Shown in pieces: positions 49,942 to 59,015 of a stretch of 64,000 nucleotides of DNA (position 1 is the stretch's first letter; the number at the start of each line of letters is the position of its first letter). The stretch comes from Pseudomonadales bacterium. GTDB taxonomy: Bacteria > Pseudomonadota > Gammaproteobacteria > Pseudomonadales > Pseudohongiellaceae. Made by a program: the position numbers and the translations under genes. The stretch lies in contig JACKOJ010000003.1 of NCBI GenBank assembly GCA_024234325.1, positions 124,001-188,000 of the forward strand. Reading direction: 5' to 3'. The notes under the pieces were generated by a model that was not told the origin of the DNA, ran no database searches, and was given only the letters and a program-made list of their open reading frames with translations.

Positions 49942-51315
49942 TCAGAAGAAGGTGAGTCCGACCTGGAACAGGCGTTCCACCTCTGGAATACGTTTCTTGT
50001 CGACAAGGAAGAGAATTACGTGATCCCCCGACTGCACAATGATGTTGTCGTGCGCGATCAATACCTCTTCGTCCCGCACGATTGCGCCGATGGTGGTGCC
50101 AGGTGGCAATTCGATATCTTCAATGGCCTTGCCGACAACCTTGGAGGAGTGACTGTCGCCATGCGCAATGGCTTCCAGTGCTTCCGCTGCGCCACGGCGT
50201 AGAGAGTGCACGTTCACAATGTCTCCTCGGCGGACGTGCGTGAGCAGACTGCCGATGGTTGCCTGCTGCGGAGAGATGGCGATGTCGATCTCTCCGCCCT
50301 GCACCAGATCCACATAGGCCGGATTGTTGATCAGTGTCATGACCTTGCGTGCGCCAAGTCGTTTGGCGAGCATCGACGACATGATGTTGGCCTCGTCGTC
50401 GTTGGTGAGTGCCAGGAATACATCGGTGTCTTCGATGCTTTCCTCCAGCAGCAGCTCCTTGTCGGATGACGCGCCGTTGAGAATGATGGCGCGGTTGAGG
50501 CGTTCGGACAGATAGGCACAGCGGTCGGGGTTGCGCTCAATAATTTTGGTCTGGTAGCGCCCTTCCACGGCTTCGGCGAGACGTGAGCCGATGTTGCCAC
50601 CGCCTGCAATGATGAGGCGCTTGTAGGGTTTGTCCAGGCGGCGCAGTTCGCCCATGACGGCGCGGATGTTTTTCTGTGCGGCAATGAAGAACACTTCGTC
50701 GTCGGCTTCGATGACGGTCGAGCCTTCGGGCATGATGGCCGTGTCGCGGCGGAAGATGGCGGCTACCCGGGTGTCCACATTGGGCATGTGCTCGCGCAGG
50801 AAGCGAATCTCCTGCCCTACCAGAGGCCCGCCGTAATAGGCCTTGACTGCCACAAGCTGTGCCTGCCCATCGGCGAAGTCGAGCACCTGCAGGGAGCCGG
50901 GCAGGTCAATCAGCCGTTCGATGTAGTGGGAAACCAGTTGCTCCGGGCTGATCACCACGTCGGCGGCAATGGCCCCCGGCCCGAACAGGTCGTCGGCGTC
51001 CATGTAGGAGGCGGAGCGCAGGCGGCAGATTTTCTTGGGGGTCTTGAACAGCACCTGGGCAATCTGGCAGGCAACCAGATTGATCTCGTCGTTCTCTGTC
51101 ACGGCGAGCATCATGTCGGCGTCCTCAGCTCCTGCCGCCCGCAGCACGTCGGGGTAGGATGGCATGCCGACAGCCGTGCCAACGTCGATGCGGTCCTTGA
51201 CCTCCCGCAGCAGATCACTGTCCGGGTCGACGATCGTGATGTCGTTGGCCTCGCTGGCGAGGTTTTCCGCCAGGGAGATGGAGACGTGATTGGCGCCGAG
51301 CATGATGATCTTCAT
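49942..51315 (-). CDS. trkA: Trk potassium uptake regulator TrkA
   Basis: The 457 residues form two RCK halves, each with an N-terminal Rossmann and a C-terminal TrkA-C domain. The second half has a normal glycine loop GGGNIGSRLAEAV (238-250). The first has GANHVSISLAENL where E. coli and most others have GAGQVGGTLAENL, so two of the three glycines at 7-12 are lost, although DITIVDPDS, the ribose-contacting stretch, is kept. NAD(H) or ATP binding in the first half may be altered. TrkA gates TrkH. Confidence 0.95.
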   Translation of the reverse strand: MKIIMLGANHVSISLAENLASEANDITIVDPDSDLLREVKDRIDVGTAVGMPSYPDVLRAAGAEDADMMLAVTENDEINLVACQIAQVLFKTPKKICRLRSASYMDADDLFGPGAIAADVVISPEQLVSHYIERLIDLPGSLQVLDFADGQAQLVAVKAYYGGPLVGQEIRFLREHMPNVDTRVAAIFRRDTAIMPEGSTVIEADDEVFFIAAQKNIRAVMGELRRLDKPYKRLIIAGGGNIGSRLAEAVEGRYQTKIIERNPDRCAYLSERLNRAIILNGASSDKELLLEESIEDTDVFLALTNDDEANIMSSMLAKRLGARKVMTLINNPAYVDLVQGGEIDIAISPQQATIGSLLTHVRRGDIVNVHSLRRGAAEALEAIAHGDSHSSKVVGKAIEDIELPPGTTIGAIVRDEEVLIAHDNIIVQSGDHVILFLVDKKRIPEVERLFQVGLTFF

Positions 51316-51365
51316 TTACCGCGGATACTCCACTTCGGTTGTTTGCCGTCCTGTTGTCGCTATGA

Positions 51366-52670
51366 TCAGGCTGGTTTTCTGATTCTGGCAAAGTAAAAGC
51401 CGTCGTTGCCGGCGCTGTCCGGCAACAATTGTCTACCAAAGGCACATTCTACTCCCCATTGCCCGTCAATTCTCTCGTGTTTTGCATCGCCCTGCGTCTT
51501 GAGAAAAGTCGCCACTGTCTGCGAATTTTCTGCCCTCAGCACGGAACAGGTGGAATACAGGAGCAGCCCACCGGGTTTGAGGCAGGCCCACAAGCGCTGC
51601 AGCAACAACAGTTGCAGCGCCTGCAATTTCGGAATGTCGGTGCTGCGGCGCAGCAGTTTGATATCCGGGTGGCGACGGATGATGCCGGTAGCTGAGCACG
51701 GGGCGTCCAGAAGAATGCGGTCAAAGGGCGTGCCATCCCACCAGCTTTGCGTCGCCGTGGCATCGGCACAGACAACCTCTGCCTCAAGGTGCAGGCGATC
51801 AAGGTTCTGGCGCAGACGCTCCAGGCGCCGCTCGTCATTGTCCAGGGCGACAAGGCCGGAGAACGCATAGCCACTCTCAAGCAGGTGGCAGGTCTTGCCG
51901 CCAGGCGCTGCACAGGCATCGAGTATGCGTTGGCCATCCGCAAGGTTCAGCAGGGAGGGAATGACCTGGGATGCTTCGTCCTGCACGCTGACCAGCCCCG
52001 CGTCAAACTCGGGAAGTCTGTCGACACTGCAGGGCTTGTCCAGGTACACCGCGCTGTCGGTCAGGGTTCCTGCAGTGGCATCCAGCCCGGCGTTCTTGAG
52101 AGCCTGCAGATAGGCGTCTCGTGCCATGCGCCGGGTATTGACCCGCAGCGTCATGGGCGGGCGCTGATTGTTTTGCTCCAGAATGCGGGGCCACTGTTCC
52201 GGCCAGTCCTGTTGCAGGGTTTTGATCAGCCAGCGGGGATGGGCATACTGCCCTTCAAGCGATTCTGCGGCCTTCGCTATCAGGTCGGTCTGCTCGCGCA
52301 GGAAGTTGCGCAGCACGGCATTGACCAGTCCACGCGCCCAGCCCTTGCCCAAGACCTTGGTCGCGGCGACGGTTTCGTTCACCACGGCATATTCGGGCAC
52401 CCGCAGGTGCTGCAACTGATAGAGCCCGATCAGCAGCAGGCCGTGCAGGTCGGCGTCCTTGGTTTTCAGGGGTTTGTCGAGCAGCAGTTTGAGAATGGCA
52501 TCGAGCTGATGGAACCAGCGACAGGTCCCGAAGACGATTTCCTGCAGCAGGGCGAAGCCTTCCTCATCGCCCTCGTCCCTGCGAGTGAGCAAGGTGGCAA
52601 GTGAGCCCTCCTGCTGTTGCAGCCTAGCGAGGATGCCGGCGGCTCTGGCGCGCAGTTTTGCCGGGTTCAT
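51366..52670 (-). CDS. rsmB: 16S rRNA (cytosine967-C5)-methyltransferase RsmB
   Basis: The 434 residues show the NusB-like N-terminal RNA-binding domain (1-140) and the catalytic domain: DACAAPGGKTCHLLE (SAM loop), DAPCSATGIIRRHPDIKLLR (catalytic Cys) and LLLYSTCSVLRAENS (second Cys). It methylates C967 of 16S rRNA. Its ATG overlaps the fmt stop as ATGA. trkA follows on the same strand. Confidence 0.97.
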   Translation of the reverse strand: MNPAKLRARAAGILARLQQQEGSLATLLTRRDEGDEEGFALLQEIVFGTCRWFHQLDAILKLLLDKPLKTKDADLHGLLLIGLYQLQHLRVPEYAVVNETVAATKVLGKGWARGLVNAVLRNFLREQTDLIAKAAESLEGQYAHPRWLIKTLQQDWPEQWPRILEQNNQRPPMTLRVNTRRMARDAYLQALKNAGLDATAGTLTDSAVYLDKPCSVDRLPEFDAGLVSVQDEASQVIPSLLNLADGQRILDACAAPGGKTCHLLESGYAFSGLVALDNDERRLERLRQNLDRLHLEAEVVCADATATQSWWDGTPFDRILLDAPCSATGIIRRHPDIKLLRRSTDIPKLQALQLLLLQRLWACLKPGGLLLYSTCSVLRAENSQTVATFLKTQGDAKHERIDGQWGVECAFGRQLLPDSAGNDGFYFARIRKPA

Positions 52671-53632
52671 GGGGCGGTATCGTCAGAGCTGGTGAATTGC
52701 CGACCCGGACACAAGAGCTCTTTCTTGGAGTTGAGCAGGTCGCGCACCGGAAGCGGAATTTTGCCAGGAAACTGCATAATCTGAATGTTCAGCGAGGAGT
52801 TCAGGCAGGCGACACAGATGCCTTCGGAGTCCGCTCGAAATATGGTGCCGGGAGGCCGGGAACCTGTTTCCCCTGTCAGTGTGGCTTTAAGCAGCCGCAC
52901 GCGCTCGCCCTGCAGAAAGCTGTAGGCCGGGTTACGACCGATGCCGCAGCGAATGATGCGATTGATGGTCTCGGCGGAGGCATTCCAGTCAATCAGGGCC
53001 TCCTCCTTGCTCAATTTGCTGGCGTAGGTGCTCAGACTGTCGTCCTGTTTCTCGGCGTGCTCGCGTAGTTGCTCCAGTATGGCAAGACTGCTTACCAGGG
53101 TGCGGCAACCAATGTCGGCCAGCCCGTCCTCCAGGGTTTGCCGGTCGTCGTCGGCCGTGATCGGCAGTATGGCCTTGGCAAGCATATCTCCCGTGTCCAG
53201 GCCTTTGTCCATCTGCATGAGGGTGACCCCGGTTTCGGGATCTCCTGCCAGCAGCGCGCGTTCGATCGGGGCCGCCCCCCGCCAGCGTGGCAGAAGCGAG
53301 GCGTGCACGTTGAGGCATCCCAGGCGGGGAATATCCAGCACGGCCTGCGGAAGAATGAGCCCGTAGGCCACGACCACCATCACATCCGCCCCTATTGAAG
53401 CGAGTACTTGCTGCTCCTCCTGAGCCCGTAAACTCTGGGGCTGATGGACAGGAATACCATGCTCCAGGGCAAGCAGCTTCACCGGGCTGGCCTGCAGTTG
53501 TTTGCCTCTTCCGGCAGCGCGATCAGGCTGGGTGTATACCGCCACGACCTCGTGCGGGCTGTTGATCAGAGCCTGCAGATGGGTGGCCGCAAAGGGAGGG
53601 GTACCAGCAAAGACGATTTTCAGGGCTTGCAT
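52667..53632 (-). CDS. fmt: Methionyl-tRNA formyltransferase
   Basis: The 321 residues start at the ATG at 53632 (MQALKIVFAGTPPFAATHLQAL). LNVHASLLPRWRGAAPIERALLAGDPETGVTLMQMDKGLDTGDML contains the folate-site asparagine and the catalytic histidine and aspartate. It formylates initiator Met-tRNA. It overlaps rsmB by four bases and is 67 bases after def, whose product later removes the formyl group. Confidence 0.97.
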   Translation of the reverse strand: MQALKIVFAGTPPFAATHLQALINSPHEVVAVYTQPDRAAGRGKQLQASPVKLLALEHGIPVHQPQSLRAQEEQQVLASIGADVMVVVAYGLILPQAVLDIPRLGCLNVHASLLPRWRGAAPIERALLAGDPETGVTLMQMDKGLDTGDMLAKAILPITADDDRQTLEDGLADIGCRTLVSSLAILEQLREHAEKQDDSLSTYASKLSKEEALIDWNASAETINRIIRCGIGRNPAYSFLQGERVRLLKATLTGETGSRPPGTIFRADSEGICVACLNSSLNIQIMQFPGKIPLPVRDLLNSKKELLCPGRQFTSSDDTAP

Positions 53633-53699
53633 GAAGGGATCCGGTATCGAGGGTGGTGGCACCTGTCCGGTACCGTGCTGGGCGACAGCCTGCGCTTCG

Positions 53700-54206
53700 T
53701 CAGGCTGTTTCTTTATGTGCCTTGACCAGTTTGGAACGGATCCGCTCGCGCTTCAGGGTGCTGAGATAGTCTACAAAAAGCTTGCCGTTCAAGTGGTCGA
53801 TCTCGTGCTGGATGCAGGTGGCCAGCAGGCCATCGGTTTCGATCTCGAACGCATTTCCGTCGCGATCCAGCGCCTTGATTCGGACCATCCGGGGACGGGA
53901 CACCGTTTCGTAAAAGCCGGGCACTGACAGGCAGCCTTCGTCATATTCTTCCGGAGTCTGGTCTATAATTTCTACCTGCGGGTTGATGAACACCAGCGGG
54001 CAGTCCTTGTTTTCCGAAATATCGATGACGATCAACTGCTTGTGGTAGTCCACCTGAGTGGCAGCCAGGCCGATGCCGGGAGCGGCATACATGGTTTCAA
54101 ACATGTCATCGATCTGTCTGCCCAGCGCGGCGTTGAATTCCGTGACGGGGGTGGCCTTCTTGCGCAGGCGCAGATCGGGAAATTCGAGGATATTAAGTAG
54201 TGCCAT
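53700..54206 (-). CDS. def: Peptide deformylase
   Basis: The 168 residues carry all three deformylase motifs: GIGLAATQV (45-53), EGCLSVPG with metal ligand C92, and QHEIDHLNG with H134, E135 and H138. MALLNILEFPDLRLRKKA is the usual start. It removes the formyl group from new proteins. The gene is divergent from the LysM gene across 116 bases. Confidence 0.97.
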   Translation of the reverse strand: MALLNILEFPDLRLRKKATPVTEFNAALGRQIDDMFETMYAAPGIGLAATQVDYHKQLIVIDISENKDCPLVFINPQVEIIDQTPEEYDEGCLSVPGFYETVSRPRMVRIKALDRDGNAFEIETDGLLATCIQHEIDHLNGKLFVDYLSTLKRERIRSKLVKAHKETA

Positions 54207-54272
54207 ACGCGATTACCCCCAAAACGGGGTCGAAAAATTAAATTTCGGGACTGTGAACTGCTTCTAGTGCGC

Positions 54273-54278
54273 AGTATA
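54273..54278 (-). promoter_or_regulatory. Possible -10 of the def-fmt-rsmB operon
   Basis: TATACT on the minus strand is a good -10 hexamer about 67 bases before the def ATG. The best -35 (TTCGTT) is only 15 bases upstream of it, so the call is weak. Confidence 0.35.
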
Positions 54279-54322
54279 CCTTATTGCTAAGATAACGAAT
54301 TCCGACAAGAGACCGGATTGTA

Positions 54323-55378
54323 ATGATGATCTTGCCAAGACTAAAGAGCTTGCTCCAGATTTGCGCCGCCGGTGTCCTCTTGTTCTGCGCCGTCGCCTCT
54401 TCCCAGGCCCAGACATTGGCGCTGTCCTCTGACTCCCCCGACCGCTATGTTGTGAAGGAAGGCGATACCCTTTGGGACATTGCCTCTCTCTTTCTGGACG
54501 AGCCCTGGCGTTGGCCTGAAATCTGGGAACGCAACCCCCAGGTGGAAAACCCGGATCTTATTTATCCTGGCGATGTACTGAGTCTGGTCTATGTGAACGG
54601 CAGTCCTCGCATCATGCTGGAGCGTGGTGAGAGGCAGGTGGTTCGCCTGAGCCCGGAGGTTCGTGAAAGCCCCCTGCTGAGCCCGATTCCGGTGATTCCC
54701 CGCCAGGCCCTGAACGGCTTTCTTGCCCAGAACCGCATTGTGGACCGGGCCGTGTTTGAGGCGTCGCCCTATATATTGTCCAGCACTACCGACAATCTGA
54801 TTATGGGCGCCGGGCATGAGATATATGTCCGTGGCCAGTGGAGCAGCAACATCAATCAGTATGAGGTGTTCCGCCTCGGACCCGCCTATATCGAGGCGGG
54901 CTCAAAAGAAGTTCTGGGCCAGGAAGCCATTCACCTGGGGGCCATCAATATCCTGGCGGATGAAGGGGATGGGCTCAAGCGGGCAATGATCCTCAGCAGC
55001 GATGAAGAACTGAAAGCCGGTGACAGGCTGTTGCCCCGTGAAAGCAACCCGATTGACCCGAGCTTCTTCCCCACCAGCCCTGCAGAGGCTGTAGAGGGGC
55101 AGATCATCGGTCTGCTGGGCAAGGAAAGCCAGGCAGCCCAGTTTGACACCGTCGTGCTGAATCGTGGTGCCCGTGATGGCCTGCGTGTTGGCGATGTGCT
55201 GACGATTGAGCGGACGGCTACACCGGTGCGGGATCCGGTGACCCGCAAGTCCGTGGCTCTGCCAGCCAGCGAAATCGGCATTGTGATGACCTACAGGACC
55301 TTTGAAAAAATGAGTTATGGGGTGATTTTGTCACTGACGCAGCCTGCGGCGGTGGGAGACGTTCTCAGCGCACCCTGA
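54323..55378 (+). CDS. Secreted LysM protein, TsaP-like
   Basis: The 351 residues begin with a signal peptide (ILPRLKSLLQICAAGVLLFCAVASSQAQ). A LysM domain follows directly (about 40-90; YVVKEGDTLWDIASLFLDEPWRWPEIWERNPQVENPDLIYPGDVL), which binds peptidoglycan, then a C-terminal domain of about 250 residues. Position between def and dprA and overall layout match P. aeruginosa PA0020/TsaP, which anchors the type IV pilus secretin. The start could be either of two adjacent ATGs. Function is inferred by synteny. Confidence 0.78.
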   Translation: MMILPRLKSLLQICAAGVLLFCAVASSQAQTLALSSDSPDRYVVKEGDTLWDIASLFLDEPWRWPEIWERNPQVENPDLIYPGDVLSLVYVNGSPRIMLERGERQVVRLSPEVRESPLLSPIPVIPRQALNGFLAQNRIVDRAVFEASPYILSSTTDNLIMGAGHEIYVRGQWSSNINQYEVFRLGPAYIEAGSKEVLGQEAIHLGAINILADEGDGLKRAMILSSDEELKAGDRLLPRESNPIDPSFFPTSPAEAVEGQIIGLLGKESQAAQFDTVVLNRGARDGLRVGDVLTIERTATPVRDPVTRKSVALPASEIGIVMTYRTFEKMSYGVILSLTQPAAVGDVLSAP

Positions 55379-55417
55379 GCCCTAAACCCCTCGTGATGAT
55401 CATGGAAGATCGCTGCG

Positions 55418-56554
55418 ATGATGGAAAGGAATCTTGAGGCCTGGCTGGCTCTTTACCACCAGGACATCCTCTCGGACAGACCACTTCATGCCCTGCTGCA
55501 GCAATTTGGCTCTGCCGAGTTGCTGCTGGCCGCGGACGTTTGCGCCCTTGTACAGGTCGGCCTGACGCAGGAAAAGGCCCGGGACTTTGTTCAGGTTACC
55601 CGTGGACATGCATGCCGACAGCAGATAGAACGCAGCCTCTGCTGGCTGGCAGGGGCCGACAATCGTGCCATTGTTCCTCTGTCCGATCCCTGTTACCCGC
55701 CCCTGCTGCGTGAAATCCACGATCCTCCCTTATTGCTGTTCGTGCAGGGCGCGCTCGAAAGCCTGCTGTTGCCACAGGTCGCCATCGTGGGCAGCCGGCG
55801 CTGCAGTGTCGATGGTCGTCGCAATGCCCGCTATTTCGGCAATGCGCTGGCGGCGCGGGGTTTCTCGCTGTGCAGCGGTATGGCCAGGGGAATCGACACG
55901 GCGGCTCATGAAGCGGCGCTGGAGGCAGGGGCATACACGGTTGCGGTGACGGGGACCGGGGCGGACCAGTGTTACCCGCCGCAGAACCGCCGCATGGCCC
56001 AACGCATCTGCGAGCGGGGCGCGGTGATCACGGAGCTGCCTCTGGGCAGTGTGGCGAAACCCACCCACTTCCCGAAGCGCAATCGCATTATCAGCGGCAT
56101 GAGCCTGGGTGTGATGGTCATTGAGGCCGCCACCAGAAGCGGGTCCCTTATTACGGCGCGACTGGCCCTGGAGCATAATCGGGAGCTGTTTGCTGTGCCA
56201 GGGTCCATACATAACCCGTTGAGCGCTGGCCCACATCGACTGATACAGCAGGGAGCCGTGTTGGCGGATGACCCGGTGGCGGTAACAGAACTGTTTTGTG
56301 CCCTGCTGACGACACAGACATCCCTGCTGCCGGAACTGCCGGAGGGCGCCAAATCATCGACGGCATCGGGGGGCGAACCGGTGCTGGAAGCGGATGCCCG
56401 TCATCTGATCAAGGCGATGGGCTTTGATCCCGTCGTACTGGAGGTGCTGGTGGAACGGACCGGGATGTCGCTGTCACAGGTGCAGATGCTGTTGCTGGAA
56501 CTGGAGCTGCGGGGAGTGGTCACGCAAAACGCGGGGCACTACGTTCGCTGCTGA
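55418..56554 (+). CDS. dprA: DNA processing protein DprA (Smf)
   Basis: The 378 residues contain the extended Rossmann fold of DprA (about 85-300; VAIVGSRRCSVDGRRNARYFGNALAARGFSLCSGMARGIDTAAHEAAL and FPKRNRIISGMSLGVMVIEA, and FAVPGSI) and a C-terminal winged helix (near 330-378). It loads RecA on incoming single-stranded DNA during transformation. It is 39 bases after the LysM gene. Confidence 0.96.
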   Translation: MMERNLEAWLALYHQDILSDRPLHALLQQFGSAELLLAADVCALVQVGLTQEKARDFVQVTRGHACRQQIERSLCWLAGADNRAIVPLSDPCYPPLLREIHDPPLLLFVQGALESLLLPQVAIVGSRRCSVDGRRNARYFGNALAARGFSLCSGMARGIDTAAHEAALEAGAYTVAVTGTGADQCYPPQNRRMAQRICERGAVITELPLGSVAKPTHFPKRNRIISGMSLGVMVIEAATRSGSLITARLALEHNRELFAVPGSIHNPLSAGPHRLIQQGAVLADDPVAVTELFCALLTTQTSLLPELPEGAKSSTASGGEPVLEADARHLIKAMGFDPVVLEVLVERTGMSLSQVQMLLLELELRGVVTQNAGHYVRC

Positions 56555-56644
56555 GTACCAGGCTTGCATGCGTCTGTAGACTCCTGTAATTTCTCCGCTC
56601 TCAAATTTTCTCCCACCCTATTTTTCCAACACAGAGGACCAGAA

Positions 56645-57151
56645 ATGGACAATGTATTTGTTGCTATTCTGATGGGTTCCGCAAACGACCTTCCCATTAT
56701 GCAGGGTGCTGCAGATGTTCTTGGCAGCCTGGGCGTAAACTGCGAAATGAAGGTTACTTCCGCCCACCGCACTCCCGCCGCAACCCAGCAGTATCTCGCC
56801 GACGCGGTTTCGCGCGGTTGCGAGGTCTTTATTGCGGGCGCTGGCCTGGCGGCTCACCTGGCGGGTGCGGTTGCCGCCCATACGCTCAAGCCGGTCATTG
56901 GTGTGCCTATTGATGCGGGCCCCCTGCAGGGCATGGACTCCCTGCTGTCAACGGTACAGATGCCCGCCGGTATCCCGGTTGCTACGGTTGCTATCGGCAA
57001 GACCGGCGCAAAGAACGCGGGTTATCTGGCGGCCCAGATTCTGTCGCTGAAAGATCCGGAACTGGCCCAGCGCGTGAAGGCAGAGCGTGAGCAGAATGCC
57101 GAGAGCGTGCAGGCGCAGGATCGTGCCCTGCAGGAGTCCCGCAAGTCATGA
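56645..57151 (+). CDS. purE: Phosphoribosylaminoimidazole carboxylase PurE
   Basis: The 168 residues start at the ATG at 56645, with GAGG ten bases ahead. MGSANDLPIM (GSxxD), SAHRTPAATQQYLA and AGAGLAAHLAGAVAAHT match class I PurE, N5-CAIR mutase, with its SAHRTP active site. No purK adjoins it, although the two genes are usually neighbours in gammaproteobacteria. The hemF start overlaps its stop as ATGA. In Pseudomonas the stretch between dprA and hemF holds tsaC rather than purE. Confidence 0.93.
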   Translation: MDNVFVAILMGSANDLPIMQGAADVLGSLGVNCEMKVTSAHRTPAATQQYLADAVSRGCEVFIAGAGLAAHLAGAVAAHTLKPVIGVPIDAGPLQGMDSLLSTVQMPAGIPVATVAIGKTGAKNAGYLAAQILSLKDPELAQRVKAEREQNAESVQAQDRALQESRKS

Positions 57152-58089
57152 GTACTGCCCGGGCGAGTGCCGAAATGGTGACAGCGGATCAGATTGCCGC
57201 GGTCAGGGATTTCCTGCTGGGCCTGCAGCAGCGTATCTGCGACGCGCTGGAGGCGGTTGACGGGAAAACCGGTTTCCACACGGACGCCTGGGATAGAGAG
57301 AAGGGCGGCAGTGGACGCAGCCGGGTCATCAGTCACGGCGCAGTTTTTGAGAAAGGCGGCGTCAATTTTTCCCATGTGTTCGGGGACAGATTGCCGCCCT
57401 CGGCGTCCGCAACCCGGCCAGAGCTGGCGGGCCGCTCGTTTCAGGCCATGGGGGTGTCCCTGGTGATACACCCGGACAACCCCATGGTGCCTACTTCGCA
57501 CGCCAATTTCCGTTTCTTTGTGGCGGAAAAGCCTGGTGAGGCGCCGGTATGGTGGTTTGGTGGTGGTTACGATCTGACGCCGTACTACGGCTTCGATGAA
57601 GACTGCCAGCATTGGCACCAGACGGCCCGCAGGGTCTGCGATCAGTTCGATCCGGCACTCTACCCCCGCTTCAAAAAGGAATGTGACGAGTATTTCTTTC
57701 TGAAGCACCGAGGTGAGCCCAGAGGGGTCGGCGGCCTGTTCTTCGACGATTTCAATGAAGGTGGGTTCGAGCAATGTTTTGCCATGGTGAAGGCGCTCGG
57801 AGACAGCTATATCGACGCCTACGTACCCATCGTCAAGCGTCGCAAGGACATGCCTTTCACGGAGACCAACAAGCAGTTCCAGTGCTATCGCCGCGGTCGT
57901 TACGTGGAATTCAACCTGGTCTATGACCGGGGCACCCTGTTTGGTCTGCAGTCCGGTCTGGGTCGTGTCGAATCCATGTTGATGTCCCTGCCCCCTGTGG
58001 TGCACTGGGAATACAACTGGCATCCGGAGCCGGGTACGGAAGAGGCGCGGCTGTACACGGATTATCTGCGCTTCCGTGACTGGGCCTGA
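57148..58089 (+). CDS. hemF: Oxygen-dependent coproporphyrinogen III oxidase
   Basis: The 313 residues match HemF: GGGRS-type segment (GGSGRSRVI), GVNFSHVFG, ATRPELAGRSFQAMGVSLVIHPDNPMVPTSHANFRFF, GGGYDLTPYY and FNLVYDRGTLFGLQSGLGRVESMLMSLPP. Histidines in SHANFRF and near HWHQTARR lie at the active site. It decarboxylates coproporphyrinogen III in haem synthesis using O2. The aroE start at 58115 follows. Confidence 0.97.
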   Translation: MSTARASAEMVTADQIAAVRDFLLGLQQRICDALEAVDGKTGFHTDAWDREKGGSGRSRVISHGAVFEKGGVNFSHVFGDRLPPSASATRPELAGRSFQAMGVSLVIHPDNPMVPTSHANFRFFVAEKPGEAPVWWFGGGYDLTPYYGFDEDCQHWHQTARRVCDQFDPALYPRFKKECDEYFFLKHRGEPRGVGGLFFDDFNEGGFEQCFAMVKALGDSYIDAYVPIVKRRKDMPFTETNKQFQCYRRGRYVEFNLVYDRGTLFGLQSGLGRVESMLMSLPPVVHWEYNWHPEPGTEEARLYTDYLRFRDWA

Positions 58090-58114
58090 CGCAGGCGTCG
58101 GGGGAGGATTGCAC

Positions 58115-58945
58115 GTGGATCGTTACGCGGTGTTTGGCAACCCCATCGGGCACAGCCGGTCTCCCTGGATCCATGCACAGTTTGCCCGGCAGACAGGCCA
58201 GTCCCTGGTTTATGAGGCGCAACTGGTCGAGCTGAACGGATTTGAGCAGGCGGTGCAGCAGTTTTTCGACCAGGGAGGTTCCGGTCTCAATATCACCGTC
58301 CCGTTCAAAGAACGGGCGTGGACCATGGCGCAGCGGCGCCTGGGCAGCGCGCAGGGCACCGGTGCGGTCAATACCCTGTTCAGGGATGCAGAGGGGCAAC
58401 TGTGCGGTGCCAATACCGACGGTATAGGACTGTTGCGTGACCTGACCTGCAATCATGGCCTGGATCTGGCCGGGAAACGCATTCTGGTGCTGGGGGCTGG
58501 TGGTGCCGTCAAGGGCGTGATGCCCGATCTGCTGGCACAAAACCCTGGCCGGGTGTGTATCGCGAATCGTACCGTGGCGAGGGCGCAGGCGATCGTCGAG
58601 ACTTACCCCGAAACCGCCGGGTTCAGCGCATCCTCCTATGAGGATATTCCGCCCGAGCACTTCGATCTGATCATCAACGGCAGCTCCAGCGGTTTACAAG
58701 GGGCAATGCCGGCAATGCCCAAGGGGTTGGTAAGTGCTGACACGCATTGCTATGACATGGTCTATGGCAGTTCGGAAACAGTGTTTCAGGCCTGGGCCAG
58801 GGAACAGGGCGCGAAAATGGCGCTGGACGGTCTCGGCATGCTGGTAGAACAGGCGGCGGAGGCTTTTTTCATCTGGCGTCAGGTTCGCCCACAGACGGAT
58901 TCGGTCATTGCCGACCTGCGCAGCCTGCTGGGCAGGCCGGCCTAG
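58115..58945 (+). CDS. aroE: Shikimate dehydrogenase
   Basis: I start it at the GTG at 58115, with GGGGAGG seven bases ahead, giving 276 residues (MDRYAVFGNPIGHSRSPWIHAQFARQTGQ). NITVPFKERAW holds the catalytic Lys, TGAVNTLF the Asn and shikimate contacts, and VLGAGGAVKGVMPDL the NADP-binding loop, with ANRT as the NADP-specificity segment. It reduces 3-dehydroshikimate in aromatic amino acid synthesis. Confidence 0.96.
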   Translation: MDRYAVFGNPIGHSRSPWIHAQFARQTGQSLVYEAQLVELNGFEQAVQQFFDQGGSGLNITVPFKERAWTMAQRRLGSAQGTGAVNTLFRDAEGQLCGANTDGIGLLRDLTCNHGLDLAGKRILVLGAGGAVKGVMPDLLAQNPGRVCIANRTVARAQAIVETYPETAGFSASSYEDIPPEHFDLIINGSSSGLQGAMPAMPKGLVSADTHCYDMVYGSSETVFQAWAREQGAKMALDGLGMLVEQAAEAFFIWRQVRPQTDSVIADLRSLLGRPA

Positions 58946-59015
58946 CAACATTTCACCCACGGGCCTCAAGGCTTGCCTGTTCCGTGGCAATCCAGGTGGG
59001 GTGAACAGGCTTTGG

